A DNA stretch of 36,081 bases from an uncultured Bacteroidota bacterium (lineage in GTDB: Bacteria > Bacteroidota > Bacteroidia > JABEUT01), in assembly GCA_903916255.1 (NCBI GenBank), contig CAIWVW010000031.1, positions 1-36,081 on the forward strand, in the 5' to 3' direction. Numbering within the stretch: position 1 is the stretch's first letter; each line of letters starts with the position of its first letter. Both the position numbers and the translations under genes were made by a program. This document shows, piece by piece, positions 15,678 through 23,054 of the stretch. Below the pieces are notes generated by a model that was given only the letters and a program-made list of their open reading frames with translations, was not told where the DNA came from and did no database searches.

Positions 15678-15688
15678 AAAACTGATTT

Positions 15689-16225
15689 ATGGAAGAACCT
15701 GAAGTCCCTACCGAGCACCTGCACGAAACAATTGAAGAGAAGGTAGAAGAATTGGAAAAAGAATCCGGCAAAAAGAAATGGTCGCTTTTGGTGGCTGTTT
15801 CAACAGCTATTATGGCGGTGCTTGCTGCTGTAAGCAGTTTGCAGGCGGGCCATCACTCTAACGAAGCCATGATTTCCCAAATTCAGGCGTCCGACCAATG
15901 GGCCTATTATCAGGCAAAAGGAATTAAAGCGGCAGTTATTGAAAACATGTTGCTCGCCAAACCGGCAGATTCAGCAAAGCTGACAGAGAAACTGGCTAAA
16001 TATAAAAGTGACCAGGAGGATATTACGAAAGAAGCAAAAGAAGATGAAGCGGAATCTGCCAAAAACCTTAGCTTATATAAAATATTAGCGGAAGCGGTTA
16101 CCTTTTTTCAAATTTCCATTGCTATTTCGGCCATATCCATGCTTACCCAAAAAAAATTCCTTTGGTATATTGCACTTGCGCTAACACTATTTGGCGCATT
16201 CCATTTTATAATGGGAAATATGTAA
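15689..16225 (+). CDS. DUF4337 family membrane protein
   Basis: This 178-aa protein opens with an acidic coiled-coil-prone segment (HLHETIEEKVEELEKESGKK) and then a membrane helix (WSLLVAVSTAIMAVLAAVSS). The segment HSNEAMISQIQASDQWAYYQAKGI is the recognisable DUF4337 core. A long charged helix near residues 90-130 follows, and two more membrane helices end the protein (AVTFFQISIAISAISML; FLWYIALALTLFGAFHFIM). The family has no known function. Its inner-membrane location and long soluble helix suggest an oligomeric or scaffolding role, but this is only an inference. It is divergent from rnhA, and its leader is the right arm of the 15584-15677 repeat. Confidence 0.88.
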   Translation: MEEPEVPTEHLHETIEEKVEELEKESGKKKWSLLVAVSTAIMAVLAAVSSLQAGHHSNEAMISQIQASDQWAYYQAKGIKAAVIENMLLAKPADSAKLTEKLAKYKSDQEDITKEAKEDEAESAKNLSLYKILAEAVTFFQISIAISAISMLTQKKFLWYIALALTLFGAFHFIMGNM

Positions 16226-16252
16226 TGCGGAAAGTACGAAAAGCGAAGATAG

Positions 16253-16328
16253 AAGAGATTGCTTCGTTCCTCGCAATGACTTAGTTGACGCTATGTTCGT
16301 CATTGCGAACGCAGTGACGCAATCTCTT
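16253..16328. repeat. GAGATTGC-type inverted repeat overlapping the UV-glycosylase 3' end
   Basis: Outer arms AAGAGATTGC (16253-16262) and GCAATCTCTT (16319-16328) pair perfectly. Inner arms CGCAATGAC (16272-16280) and GTCATTGCG (16299-16307) also pair. The first 25 bases recur exactly at 18646-18670. The right half is translated on the minus strand as the last ten codons, including the stop, of the gene at 16300-16755. Confidence 0.85.
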
Positions 16329-16755
16329 GAGAAAGGCTTTTTATTGCATTCAAAACATTTATCTCCTTTTTGTAATACCTCGGCTTTTGATTGCTTCCGG
16401 TAAGCCTTTCAGATATTCTTGCAACCAATAATTCGATTGCTTCCGGAGTTTCTTTATAATCTTTATTATACTTTGGGTGCTGTTTATAGACCTCCCAATT
16501 TGCGCTGTAGTCGGTAATTTCAAATCCGCGTTTTATGCATTCCGCATAAATTAATTTGTACCGCTTAAGTGTATATTTCCCTTTGTCTAAAAAGAATTTT
16601 ACATGGCCCGTGCCGAGTGTAAACTGCTTTGGAATACCAATAGGGGTAGGGTTTTTAGCGAACGCGGAAGGCAGGCGTTTAATCTCCCGGTGCTCCGCCA
16701 GCAAATGTTGGTCGGTTAATACTTTAGGTGGAATTCCTGCATTGATGCGGGTCAT
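16300..16755 (-). CDS. Pyrimidine-dimer DNA glycosylase (T4 endonuclease V family)
   Basis: This 151-aa protein matches phage T4 DenV in the first part: MTRINAGIPPKVLTDQHLLA then EHREIKR, with the catalytic T2 (exposed amine after Met removal) and E24 (E23 in T4). FTLGTGHVKFFLDKGKYTLK corresponds to the T4 segment F-I-L-G-A-G-H-V-T-F-F. It should remove cyclobutane pyrimidine dimers and nick the abasic site. T4 DenV is 138 aa; the extra tail ends SQEIASLRSQ, which is encoded by the inverted repeat at 16253-16328, stop codon included. Its ATG overlaps the stop of the upstream GNAT gene (ATGA), so the two are translationally coupled. Confidence 0.9.
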   Translation of the reverse strand: MTRINAGIPPKVLTDQHLLAEHREIKRLPSAFAKNPTPIGIPKQFTLGTGHVKFFLDKGKYTLKRYKLIYAECIKRGFEITDYSANWEVYKQHPKYNKDYKETPEAIELLVARISERLTGSNQKPRYYKKEINVLNAIKSLSQEIASLRSQ

Positions 16756-17300
16756 AGGAGATTCATTTGCTTAAACTTTTCCAAACTAAGTTCCCACCTG
16801 CGTACAGGCTGTTCAAAATTAATGGCGCCGGGAATGGTTGTGTATTCTTTTACAAACTCAAAACCCAATTTTGGCAATGTCTTATTAGGTGCAGGATTCA
16901 GGGCATAAGGCTCGCAATATATTTTTTTCAGTTGCATATTGTTGAAGAAATAGGGCAGCGTCATTTTCACTAATTCAGTCCCTATTCCTTTTTTGCGTAT
17001 ATCCGATTTCCAAAGGTGTAAATGGATAAATGCTTCTTCGCCAAAAACAACAGGGTTGATATTGCAATGGCCCATAGGTTTTCCATCTACTTCCCATATA
17101 ATGCAATAAGACAGCTTCTCTTTATAAGGCTGGTTTAATTGTTTGGAGAGCATCAACCGCCATGCTTTTTCATCGGGTATTTTAGCAGGGTCCACGCCCA
17201 TGCCGGCATGGTGCGCCTCATCCGATTCCAGCCAATACCTGACCAGTAATTCAATATCGGATTTTTCTATTTCACGGACGGAAAGGGTGGGTGTGGGCAT
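16752..17300 (-). CDS. GNAT family N-acetyltransferase
   Basis: This 182-aa cytosolic protein of the RimJ/RimL-like GNAT type uses acetyl-CoA. The N-terminal strand-helix is TLSVREIEKSDIELLVRYWL. The acetyl-CoA pyrophosphate-binding loop (motif A, R/Q-x-x-G-x-G/A) is seen as DIRKKGIGTELVKMTLPYFF, about residues 101-120. The terminal segment NPAPNKTLPKLGFEFVKEY is motif B. The middle strand YCIIWEVDGKPMGHCNI is also normal for the fold. The acceptor substrate is unknown. The stop overlaps the start of the UV-glycosylase gene by 4 bp. Confidence 0.87.
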   Translation of the reverse strand: MPTPTLSVREIEKSDIELLVRYWLESDEAHHAGMGVDPAKIPDEKAWRLMLSKQLNQPYKEKLSYCIIWEVDGKPMGHCNINPVVFGEEAFIHLHLWKSDIRKKGIGTELVKMTLPYFFNNMQLKKIYCEPYALNPAPNKTLPKLGFEFVKEYTTIPGAINFEQPVRRWELSLEKFKQMNLL

Positions 17301-17325
17301 AAAATTAATGAGCTAAATTTAATTC

Positions 17326-17821
17326 AATTCTTACCACGGAGGCACGGAGAACACAGATTTTCACAGATTAGTCTTTAGGTAATTTTGAAAATTCTTCAGT
17401 AACAAGCGAAACTAATTGTTCTCTGATATTTTCACAATTAAAATTTATCAGTAATCCTTTTGGTTTTCCAGTAAGTTTCAAATAAGAAAGAAGTTGCGCT
17501 TTATATAATGGTATCATTTGCTCTACAGATTTCTCTTCTACAACAATTATATCGTTAACGAGCAAGTCAAGTTTTAAAGTTCCACCTAAGTCCTTTCCCT
17601 TATACAATACAGGAACAGATATCTGTGACCTTACTGATAATCCTGTACTTTTCATTTCATCAATTAAACAAGATTCATAAACTGATTCGAGTAAACCAGG
17701 GCCAAGTTGTTTATGCACTTCAAAAGCACAACCAATAATCTTGTATGAAATCTCATTAATATATTTTTGAGTTATCATCTCCGTGTTAATCTGTGCTCTC
17801 CGTGCCTCCGTGGTAAGAATT
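17326..17821. mobile_element. 496-bp inverted-repeat-bounded cassette carrying a GxxExxY gene
   Basis: A 25-bp perfect inverted repeat bounds the segment: 17326-17350 (ending ACCACGGAGGCACGGAGA) and 17797-17821. Imperfect similarity continues inward for about 14 bp (CACAGATT words). The only gene inside is the GxxExxY protein. No transposase or target-site duplication was found. From experience, GxxExxY genes recur in environmental Bacteroidota with such CACGGAG words beside them, so a non-autonomous mobile unit is plausible but unproven. Confidence 0.6.
17368..17778 (-). CDS. GxxExxY protein (PDDEXK_3 nuclease fold)
   Basis: From ATG 17778 this is a 136-aa protein of the GxxExxY family. The signature is GPGLLESVYESCL at about residues 27-39 (G-x-x-E-x-x-Y). 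The PD-(D/E)XK-like core is LKLDLLVNDIIVVEEKSVEQ (about 72-91), with D in 'LDLLV' and E-E-K as the acidic-x-Lys triad; LYKAQLLSYLKLTGKPKGLL follows. The family is predicted nuclease-like, with function not established. The frame can be extended to 17841, but that extension (LTTEARRAQINTE) is a translation of the inverted repeat, and the family begins near ITQKYINEISYKIIG. The gene is the sole cargo of the repeat-bounded segment at 17326-17821. Confidence 0.88.
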   Translation of the reverse strand: MITQKYINEISYKIIGCAFEVHKQLGPGLLESVYESCLIDEMKSTGLSVRSQISVPVLYKGKDLGGTLKLDLLVNDIIVVEEKSVEQMIPLYKAQLLSYLKLTGKPKGLLINFNCENIREQLVSLVTEEFSKLPKD

Positions 17822-17824
17822 AGA

Positions 17825-18628
17825 TTATTTAGAATTCCCAATCCCCTCCGCCACTATTTCCGCCACATCCAACACTTTAACATTCGCTTCTTTGTTAAAA
17901 TGTTTTATGCCGTCGGTCATCATGGTCATGCAAAAAGGGCAGGCAGTGGCAATCACTTCGGGTGAGGTGGTAAGCGCTTCTTCGGTGCGCTCAATATTTA
18001 CTTCCTTATTTCCTTTTTCAGCTTCTTTAAACATCTGCGCTCCGCCCGCACCGCAACAAAAACTTTTTTCTTTGCTGCGTTTCATTTCGGCAAGCATGGT
18101 GTCTAATTTCAAAATAACCTCGCGGGGAGCTTCATAAATATCATTGCCACGGCCTAAATAACAAGGGTCATGGAAAACTATTTTTTTACCTTTAAATGAA
18201 CCGCCTTCTATTTTTATCCGTCCGCTATCGAGTAGGCTTTTAATAAATTCGGTATGGTGCATCACCTCGTAAGTTCCGCCAAGGGAAGGGTATTCGTTTT
18301 TAATAGTGTTAAAGCAGTGAGGGCATCCGGTTACAATTTTTTTTACATTGTAGCCGTTCAATATGTTAATATTATTTATCGCTTGCATCTGAAAAAGGAA
18401 CTCGTTTCCGGCTCTTTTAGCAGGGTCTCCGGTACAACTTTCTTCCGTGCCAAGCACCGCAAATTTTATTCCTGCTTTGTGCAATATGCGCACAATGGAA
18501 GTGGTTATTTTTTTCGCACGGTCATCAAAACTACCGGAGCAGCCAACCCAAAACAACACCTCGGGAGTTTCTCCTTTGGCAGTCATTTCAGCCATCGTCT
18601 GCACAACTATTTTTTCTTCTTCAGCCAT
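17825..18628 (-). CDS. CCG-domain iron-sulfur protein (heterodisulfide-reductase-like)
   Basis: This 267-aa cytosolic or membrane-associated protein has two CCG (cysteine-rich) domains, as in HdrB/D and the LutA/GlpC families. The first domain has VGCSG, EESCTGDPAKRAGNE and TGCPHC. The second has HDPCYLGRGNDIYEAPRE, SFCCGAGGAQMF and ATACPFCMTMM. The domains would bind [4Fe-4S] clusters and pass electrons, often from a partner ferredoxin-like subunit. That partner is not in the window. It lies on the same strand as selD, 79 bp downstream of it, but a palindromic repeat half sits in the gap. The 3' end stops at 17825, 4 bp outside the GxxExxY cassette. Confidence 0.9.
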   Translation of the reverse strand: MAEEEKIVVQTMAEMTAKGETPEVLFWVGCSGSFDDRAKKITTSIVRILHKAGIKFAVLGTEESCTGDPAKRAGNEFLFQMQAINNINILNGYNVKKIVTGCPHCFNTIKNEYPSLGGTYEVMHHTEFIKSLLDSGRIKIEGGSFKGKKIVFHDPCYLGRGNDIYEAPREVILKLDTMLAEMKRSKEKSFCCGAGGAQMFKEAEKGNKEVNIERTEEALTTSPEVIATACPFCMTMMTDGIKHFNKEANVKVLDVAEIVAEGIGNSK

Positions 18629-18645
18629 ATAAAACTTCGTTATTC

Positions 18646-18670
18646 AAGAGATTGCTTCGTTCCTCGCAAT
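18646..18670. repeat. Solo half of the GAGATTGC repeat
   Basis: This 25-bp segment is identical to 16253-16277 and lies between selD and the Fe-S protein gene. No matching opposite arm is present here, so it is a solitary half-copy. Confidence 0.8.
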
Positions 18671-18707
18671 TACGTACTACTTTTGGGTAAACTTTTGCAA
18701 AGATAAT

Positions 18708-19751
18708 TTATTCAACATTTATCAAAGTGCCTCCCGTATTTTCCCTTAATTCGCCTATGGGTTCAGCAAATTCAGCCAGTCCTTCTTTCGTAAGTAATTC
18801 CTCCACTTCCTTTCTGGCACTTGGTTTAACTGCAATAAGCAAGCCGCCGCTGGTCTGCGGGTCGCATAAAATGGCTTTTTGCGTTTCATCGGCAAGGTTT
18901 ACAAATAAACCATAACTGTCCCAATTACGCACTGTCCCGCCGGGTATTGAACCTTGTGAAATATATTCCGCCAAATCAGCAATCTGTTTCACTTTATTAA
19001 ACTGAACGGTGGCGCAAACGCCGCTTCCTTCGCACATTTCCCGCAGGTGGCCCATCAACCCGAAACCGGTAACATCGGTCATGGCATCTACCCCTTTAAT
19101 TTGTCCGAGTGCCGCACCAATCCGGTTTAATTTCATCATAAAAGAAGCAGCCAACCCTTCATGTTCTTTCTTCAGGATTCCTTTTTTCTCGGCGGTAGTG
19201 AGTATTCCCACGCCTATGGGTTTGGTTAGATAAAGCAGGTCGCCTTCTTTGGCGGTATCGTTGCGTTTCAAATATTTTAACTCTACCATGCCGTTAACTG
19301 CAAGTCCGAAAATAGGTTCAGGCGCATCAATGCTATGCCCTCCCGCCAGCGGAATATTTATTTCCGCACATGCGGCACGCGCTCCTTCCATCACTTGTTG
19401 CGCCGCTTCAATAGGCACTTTATTGATGGGCCAGCCAAGTATTGCAATCGCCATCAAAGGCGTTCCGCCCATAGCGTATACATCACTAATCGCATTTGCG
19501 GAAGCAATCTTCCCAAAGGTGAAAGGGTCATCTACAATAGGCATGAAAAAATCGGTGGTGCTGATTAACCCTCTGCCATCACCAATGTCATAAACGGCGG
19601 CATCATCTTTGCTTTCATTCCCTACAATCAGGTTTTTATTGATTGCTTTTGGGGTTGCCGAATGCAAAATACTGTCCAATATTTTGGGCGATATTTTGCA
19701 GCCGCAGCCCGCTCCATGGCTGTATTGGGTAAGTTTGATGGGTTCGTTCAT
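18708..19751 (-). CDS. selD: Selenide, water dikinase
   Basis: This 347-aa protein makes selenophosphate from selenide and ATP, which supplies selenocysteine synthesis or 2-selenouridine in tRNA. The catalytic loop is SHGAGCGCK with C16 and K19, the Cys form (E. coli C17/K20). No in-frame TGA selenocysteine is present there. [19 protein letters not shown] contains the nucleotide-metal-binding region (Asp pair). [13 protein letters not shown] (about 84-96) and [18 protein letters not shown] (about 215-232) are AIR-synthase-family metal loops. [13 protein letters not shown] near the C-terminus is the typical ending. No selA, selB or mnmH lies in the window, so which selenium pathway is served is unknown. 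A TATATTTG promoter box lies 55 bp upstream (19813-19806, minus). Confidence 0.96.
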   Translation of the reverse strand: MNEPIKLTQYSHGAGCGCKISPKILDSILHSATPKAINKNLIVGNESKDDAAVYDIGDGRGLISTTDFFMPIVDDPFTFGKIASANAISDVYAMGGTPLMAIAILGWPINKVPIEAAQQVMEGARAACAEINIPLAGGHSIDAPEPIFGLAVNGMVELKYLKRNDTAKEGDLLYLTKPIGVGILTTAEKKGILKKEHEGLAASFMMKLNRIGAALGQIKGVDAMTDVTGFGLMGHLREMCEGSGVCATVQFNKVKQIADLAEYISQGSIPGGTVRNWDSYGLFVNLADETQKAILCDPQTSGGLLIAVKPSARKEVEELLTKEGLAEFAEPIGELRENTGGTLINVE

Positions 19752-19785
19752 GATTAATTAAAGTATGAGTTTCCGCGTTCTTTGC

Positions 19786-19813
19786 TATTTTTGTCTATCC
19801 GATGGCAAATATA
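19786..19813. promoter_or_regulatory. Divergent -7 elements between selD and maeB
   Basis: TATTTTTG at 19786-19793 faces maeB, and the minus-strand TATATTTG at 19813-19806 faces selD. Both are strict TAnnTTTG matches. The maeB one is 130 bp from its ATG, giving a long leader that includes the repeated leader element at 19893-19914. Confidence 0.4.
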
Positions 19814-19892
19814 TACACTGTCGGCATTGATTTTAAATTTAAAAATTGCAGAAGTAAAGGTACCGATTAATACCTGACTTCTACTTTATGAA

Positions 19893-19914
19893 CTTTACAA
19901 ACTTTATGAACTTT
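19893..19914 (+). repeat. Shared leader element before maeB
   Basis: It differs from 15648-15669 (before the DUF4337 gene) at one of 22 positions and has the same orientation towards the start codon. It lies 9 bp before the maeB ATG. Confidence 0.6.
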
Positions 19915-19923
19915 TAACTAACT

Positions 19924-22194
19924 ATGGCAAACATAAGCACAGAAGACGCACTCGAATACCATTCACAGGGAAGGCCCGGAAAAATTGAAGTAATACCAAC
20001 CAAACCGCATAGCTCGCAACGCGACCTTTCATTGGCATACTCCCCCGGCGTGGCGGAACCCTGCCTCCGCATTGCAGAAAATAAGGATGACGTTTACAAA
20101 TACACCATCAAAGGTAATCTGGTGGCTGTAATAAGTAATGGTACCGCGGTTCTGGGATTAGGTAATATCGGCCCGGAAGCCTCTAAACCGGTGATGGAAG
20201 GGAAAGGCATTTTGTTTAAAATTTTCGCAGATATTGATGTGTTCGATATAGAAGTGGATGCTACAGACCCGGAGAAATTTATTGCGGCTGTAAAAGCCAT
20301 TTCACCCACATTTGGGGGAATAAATTTGGAGGATATTAAGTCTCCGGAATGTTTTGAAATTGAAAGAAGGTTACGTGATGAACTGGATATTCCCGTTATG
20401 CACGACGACCAGCATGGCACGGCTATTATTTCCGCTGCTGCGCTTCTTAATGCAGTTGAAATTGCAGGTAAAAAACTGGAAGATGTTAAGATTGTTATTA
20501 ATGGTGCTGGTGCATCGGCAATCTCTTGTGCGCACTTGTATATAGCTGTTGGCGCAAAGCGCGAAAATATTATGATGTTTGACAGCAAAGGCCTGATTGA
20601 CAAGGCCCGTACCGATTTAACAGAAGAAAAAATATATTTTATTTCGGATAAAAAAGCGAAAGACTTAAAAGCCGGAATGAAAGGCGCTGATGTATTTATT
20701 GGCCTCTCGAAAGGTAATGTTGTAACTGCTGATATGCTGAAAGGCATGGCGGATAACCCCATTGTTTTTGCATTGGCAAACCCAACCCCTGAAATTTCTT
20801 ATCCGGATGCTACGGCAACCCGCAAAGATGTAATAATGGCAACGGGCCGTTCCGATTATCCTAATCAGGTAAATAATGTTTTAGGATTTCCGTTTATATT
20901 CCGTGGCGCGCTCGATGTGCGTGCTAAGCGTATTAATGAAGCTATGAAGATGGCTGCCGTGTATGCGATTGCCGGATTAGCGAAAGAACCGGTTCCTGAA
21001 TCGGTGAACCTTGCGTATGGGTCACGCCACCTCACTTTCGGGCCCGATTATATTATTCCGAAACCGATTGACCCAAGATTAATTACCACCGTGCCTCCTG
21101 CCGTTGCCAAAGCGGCAATTGATTCGGGTGTTGCACGGAAAAATATATTGGATTGGGAAGAATACAAACTGGAATTAACCAAGCGTCTCGGATTGGATAA
21201 TGACTTGCTGAAAGGCATTACCTCGAAAGCGAAAGAGAACCCTAAACGGGTTGTATTTGCTGAAGCCGACCATTACAAAATATTGAAAGCGGCCGAACAG
21301 GTGAAAGATGAAGGCATTGCAAAACCTATACTTTTAGGCGATGTAGCTAATATTAATAAATTAATTGCCGAATATAAACTGGACCTTACGGATGTGCCTA
21401 TTATAGACCCGCGTAGCCACGAACAGCAAGATAATCGTCACCATTTCGGTGAGGTTTTTTGGGAGAAAAGGAAAAGAAAGGGATACACCCTTTTTGAAGC
21501 GCGAAAGATAATGCGTGAGCGTAATTACTTCGGGGGCATGATGATTGAAACTAATGCCGCTGATGCTATGATTTCAGGCATTACCCGCAAATACGCCGAC
21601 CCGATTCGTGCAGCATTAGAGACTATCGGCACACGACCCGGAGTAAACAGGGTAGCGGGTATGTATATGCTGCTCACCCGCAAAGGGCCGTTCTTCCTGG
21701 CGGATACTACCATGAACATTGACCCGACTGCAGAAGATTTGGTGGAGATTACTGCGCTTACGGCCAATTGCGTGAAACAATTTAATATTGTGCCGCGCAT
21801 CGCTTTACTTTCATATTCTAACTTTGGTTCGGTGAAGGGAGATATACCGCAAAAAGTTTCAAAAGCTGTTTCCATTTTACACGAGCAATACCCCGGAATG
21901 ATTGTGGATGGCGATATTCAAGCTAACTTTGCTTTGAATAATGATTTGCTGAGAGAACAATTTCCTTTCTCCGAATTGGTAAATAAGAATGTAAATACCC
22001 TTATTTTCCCTAATTTAGTTTCTGGCAATATTGCTTATAAAATGATGCAGGAATTAGCCGATGTGGAAGCGATTGGCCCCATACTTTTAGGCATGAAAAA
22101 ACCCGCACATATTTTGCAATTGGGCTGTTCTGTAAGGGAAATAGTAAACATGGTAACCATTGCCGTGGTGGATGCGCAGTCGAGAACCAAGTGA
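19924..22194 (+). CDS. maeB: NADP-dependent malic enzyme with phosphotransacetylase-like domain
   Basis: This is a 756-aa cytosolic hybrid enzyme. The N-terminal part (about 1-420) is the malic enzyme: LAYSPGVAEPC (near residue 38), MHDDQHGTAIISAAAL (about residue 159) for metal and malate, VINGAGASAISCA (Rossmann loop), and a conserved LANPTPEI. It decarboxylates malate to pyruvate with NADP+. The C-terminal part (about 430-756) resembles phosphate acetyltransferase, starting PKRVVFAEADHYKILKAAEQ and with LLSYSNFGSVKG. In the MaeB class this domain usually binds regulators (such as acetyl-CoA) without acetyltransfer activity. Length matches MaeB (about 760 aa). maeB, ruvA and sprA also lie near each other in gliding flavobacteria, as I recall. 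The tail TKTGA region meets the next repeat: the stop TGA is the first word of GTGATGAGG. Confidence 0.96.
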   Translation: MANISTEDALEYHSQGRPGKIEVIPTKPHSSQRDLSLAYSPGVAEPCLRIAENKDDVYKYTIKGNLVAVISNGTAVLGLGNIGPEASKPVMEGKGILFKIFADIDVFDIEVDATDPEKFIAAVKAISPTFGGINLEDIKSPECFEIERRLRDELDIPVMHDDQHGTAIISAAALLNAVEIAGKKLEDVKIVINGAGASAISCAHLYIAVGAKRENIMMFDSKGLIDKARTDLTEEKIYFISDKKAKDLKAGMKGADVFIGLSKGNVVTADMLKGMADNPIVFALANPTPEISYPDATATRKDVIMATGRSDYPNQVNNVLGFPFIFRGALDVRAKRINEAMKMAAVYAIAGLAKEPVPESVNLAYGSRHLTFGPDYIIPKPIDPRLITTVPPAVAKAAIDSGVARKNILDWEEYKLELTKRLGLDNDLLKGITSKAKENPKRVVFAEADHYKILKAAEQVKDEGIAKPILLGDVANINKLIAEYKLDLTDVPIIDPRSHEQQDNRHHFGEVFWEKRKRKGYTLFEARKIMRERNYFGGMMIETNAADAMISGITRKYADPIRAALETIGTRPGVNRVAGMYMLLTRKGPFFLADTTMNIDPTAEDLVEITALTANCVKQFNIVPRIALLSYSNFGSVKGDIPQKVSKAVSILHEQYPGMIVDGDIQANFALNNDLLREQFPFSELVNKNVNTLIFPNLVSGNIAYKMMQELADVEAIGPILLGMKKPAHILQLGCSVREIVNMVTIAVVDAQSRTK

Positions 22195-22200
22195 TGAGGG

Positions 22201-22246
22201 ATAAGTGATAAGAGATGAGCCGAAAAGCAACATACTTATCGCTTAT
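22201..22246. repeat. ATAAGYGATAAG inverted repeat after maeB
   Basis: Arms ATAAGTGATAAG (22201-22212) and CTTATCGCTTAT (22235-22246) pair at 11 of 12 positions. The repeat holds the start codon of the 55-aa lipoprotein (ATG 22215) and codes for its signal-peptide hydrophobic start. Confidence 0.6.
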
Positions 22247-22382
22247 GGTTTATCTTTTAATTCTTTTGTTTACCTCCTGCACAAGCCATAAAATTCATAA
22301 AAGCAAAAGAAGGGTCAAGTATGCACCCAAAGGATACGTTAATATCAATTCCCCTGCAAATACCAGGAAAAATGAAAGTTAA
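22215..22382 (+). CDS. Small lipoprotein
   Basis: This is a 55-aa reading frame starting ATG 22215. It has a compact signal peptide (MSRKATYLSLMVYLLILLF) with a lipobox ending FTSC, so the lipidated Cys is C22. The mature part is 34 residues, basic at first (SHKIHKSKRRVKYAPKG) and then polar (YVNINSPANTRKNES). Its 3' end overlaps the next gene by 11 bp (ATGAAAGTTAA), which suggests translational coupling. No named family was recognised. Part of the signal peptide is encoded by the repeat at 22201-22246. A second in-frame ATG at 22245 would leave too short a signal. Confidence rests on the lipobox and the overlap. Confidence 0.55.
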   Translation: MSRKATYLSLMVYLLILLFTSCTSHKIHKSKRRVKYAPKGYVNINSPANTRKNES

Positions 22383-23049
22383 ATCACTTGCACTTGTATT
22401 GCTATTTTTAATTTTTGCGGCAGGCGGCCTTTATGCCCAAGCGGATACGCTGACTTATAAAGTGGAGGATAATACTATTCGTCCGAATTTGAAATTTAAT
22501 AAAGAAGCCCTTGTTTTAGTGGACCATTACAAGCACATAGAGGGTATTAAAATTGCGAAATATTATATAGTCCGCGATTCCCTATTTATTAATGACAATA
22601 AAGGGAAACCGGCATACTGCCTGCTTGTGTTATCGAATATGGGGCAGGAGGGAGATATAGACAATGCCTATACCAGTCTCCCGGAAGGCAAGCGTCTGTT
22701 AGTTGTGTTAAAGAATGAAAAAGGCAAATATGTAATCGACTATGTGAATGAGAATGTAATTTTGAATGTGGACTATTCCCAATCGGAGCCGTTTATGGGC
22801 ATTAAGCGCGACAGCTCAGGTTTTACCTTGAAATATTTTACCGGCAGCGTGAATAAATGCACCTTTGTTTTTTACTTTAATTTGGAAGGTGATAATTTTT
22901 ATTTAAATAAATATACTTCCGATTGCTATACCATCGACCTGTCTAAAGAAAAGAAAAGGAACCATCCTTTTAAAGATAAAACAGAAGGGAGGAATTTGCG
23001 CAATATCAGGGTTGAAGGATATTTGCAGGTTCCGGATATGGGGAGGTGA
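22372..23049 (+). CDS. Secreted protein of unknown function
   Basis: From ATG 22372 this is a 225-aa protein with a signal peptide (MKVKSLALVLLFLIFAAGGL, cleavage near YAQ-ADTL). The mature part contains alternating strands (YYIVRDSLFINDNKG, AYCLLVLSNMGQEGDI, YVIDYVNENVILN, CTFVFYFNLEGDNFYL) and a lysine-rich linker near residue 195 (KEKKRNHPFKDKTEG). There is no catalytic motif I recognise and no type IX sorting domain. The frame extends upstream to 22321, but that region is already coding in another frame for the small lipoprotein and lacks a signal peptide. The 11-bp overlap with that gene suggests the two are made together. Confidence 0.75.
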   Translation: MKVKSLALVLLFLIFAAGGLYAQADTLTYKVEDNTIRPNLKFNKEALVLVDHYKHIEGIKIAKYYIVRDSLFINDNKGKPAYCLLVLSNMGQEGDIDNAYTSLPEGKRLLVVLKNEKGKYVIDYVNENVILNVDYSQSEPFMGIKRDSSGFTLKYFTGSVNKCTFVFYFNLEGDNFYLNKYTSDCYTIDLSKEKKRNHPFKDKTEGRNLRNIRVEGYLQVPDMGR

Positions 23050-23054
23050 ATGTT

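Noticed and set aside
18708-19751. selD as a selenoprotein
   Set aside because: Position C16 is TGC, a Cys codon; there is no in-frame TGA to be read as selenocysteine.
20094-20762. 222-aa minus-strand frame opposite maeB
   Set aside because: Shadow of maeB. The Ser/Ile-rich translation follows from the codon usage of the real gene.
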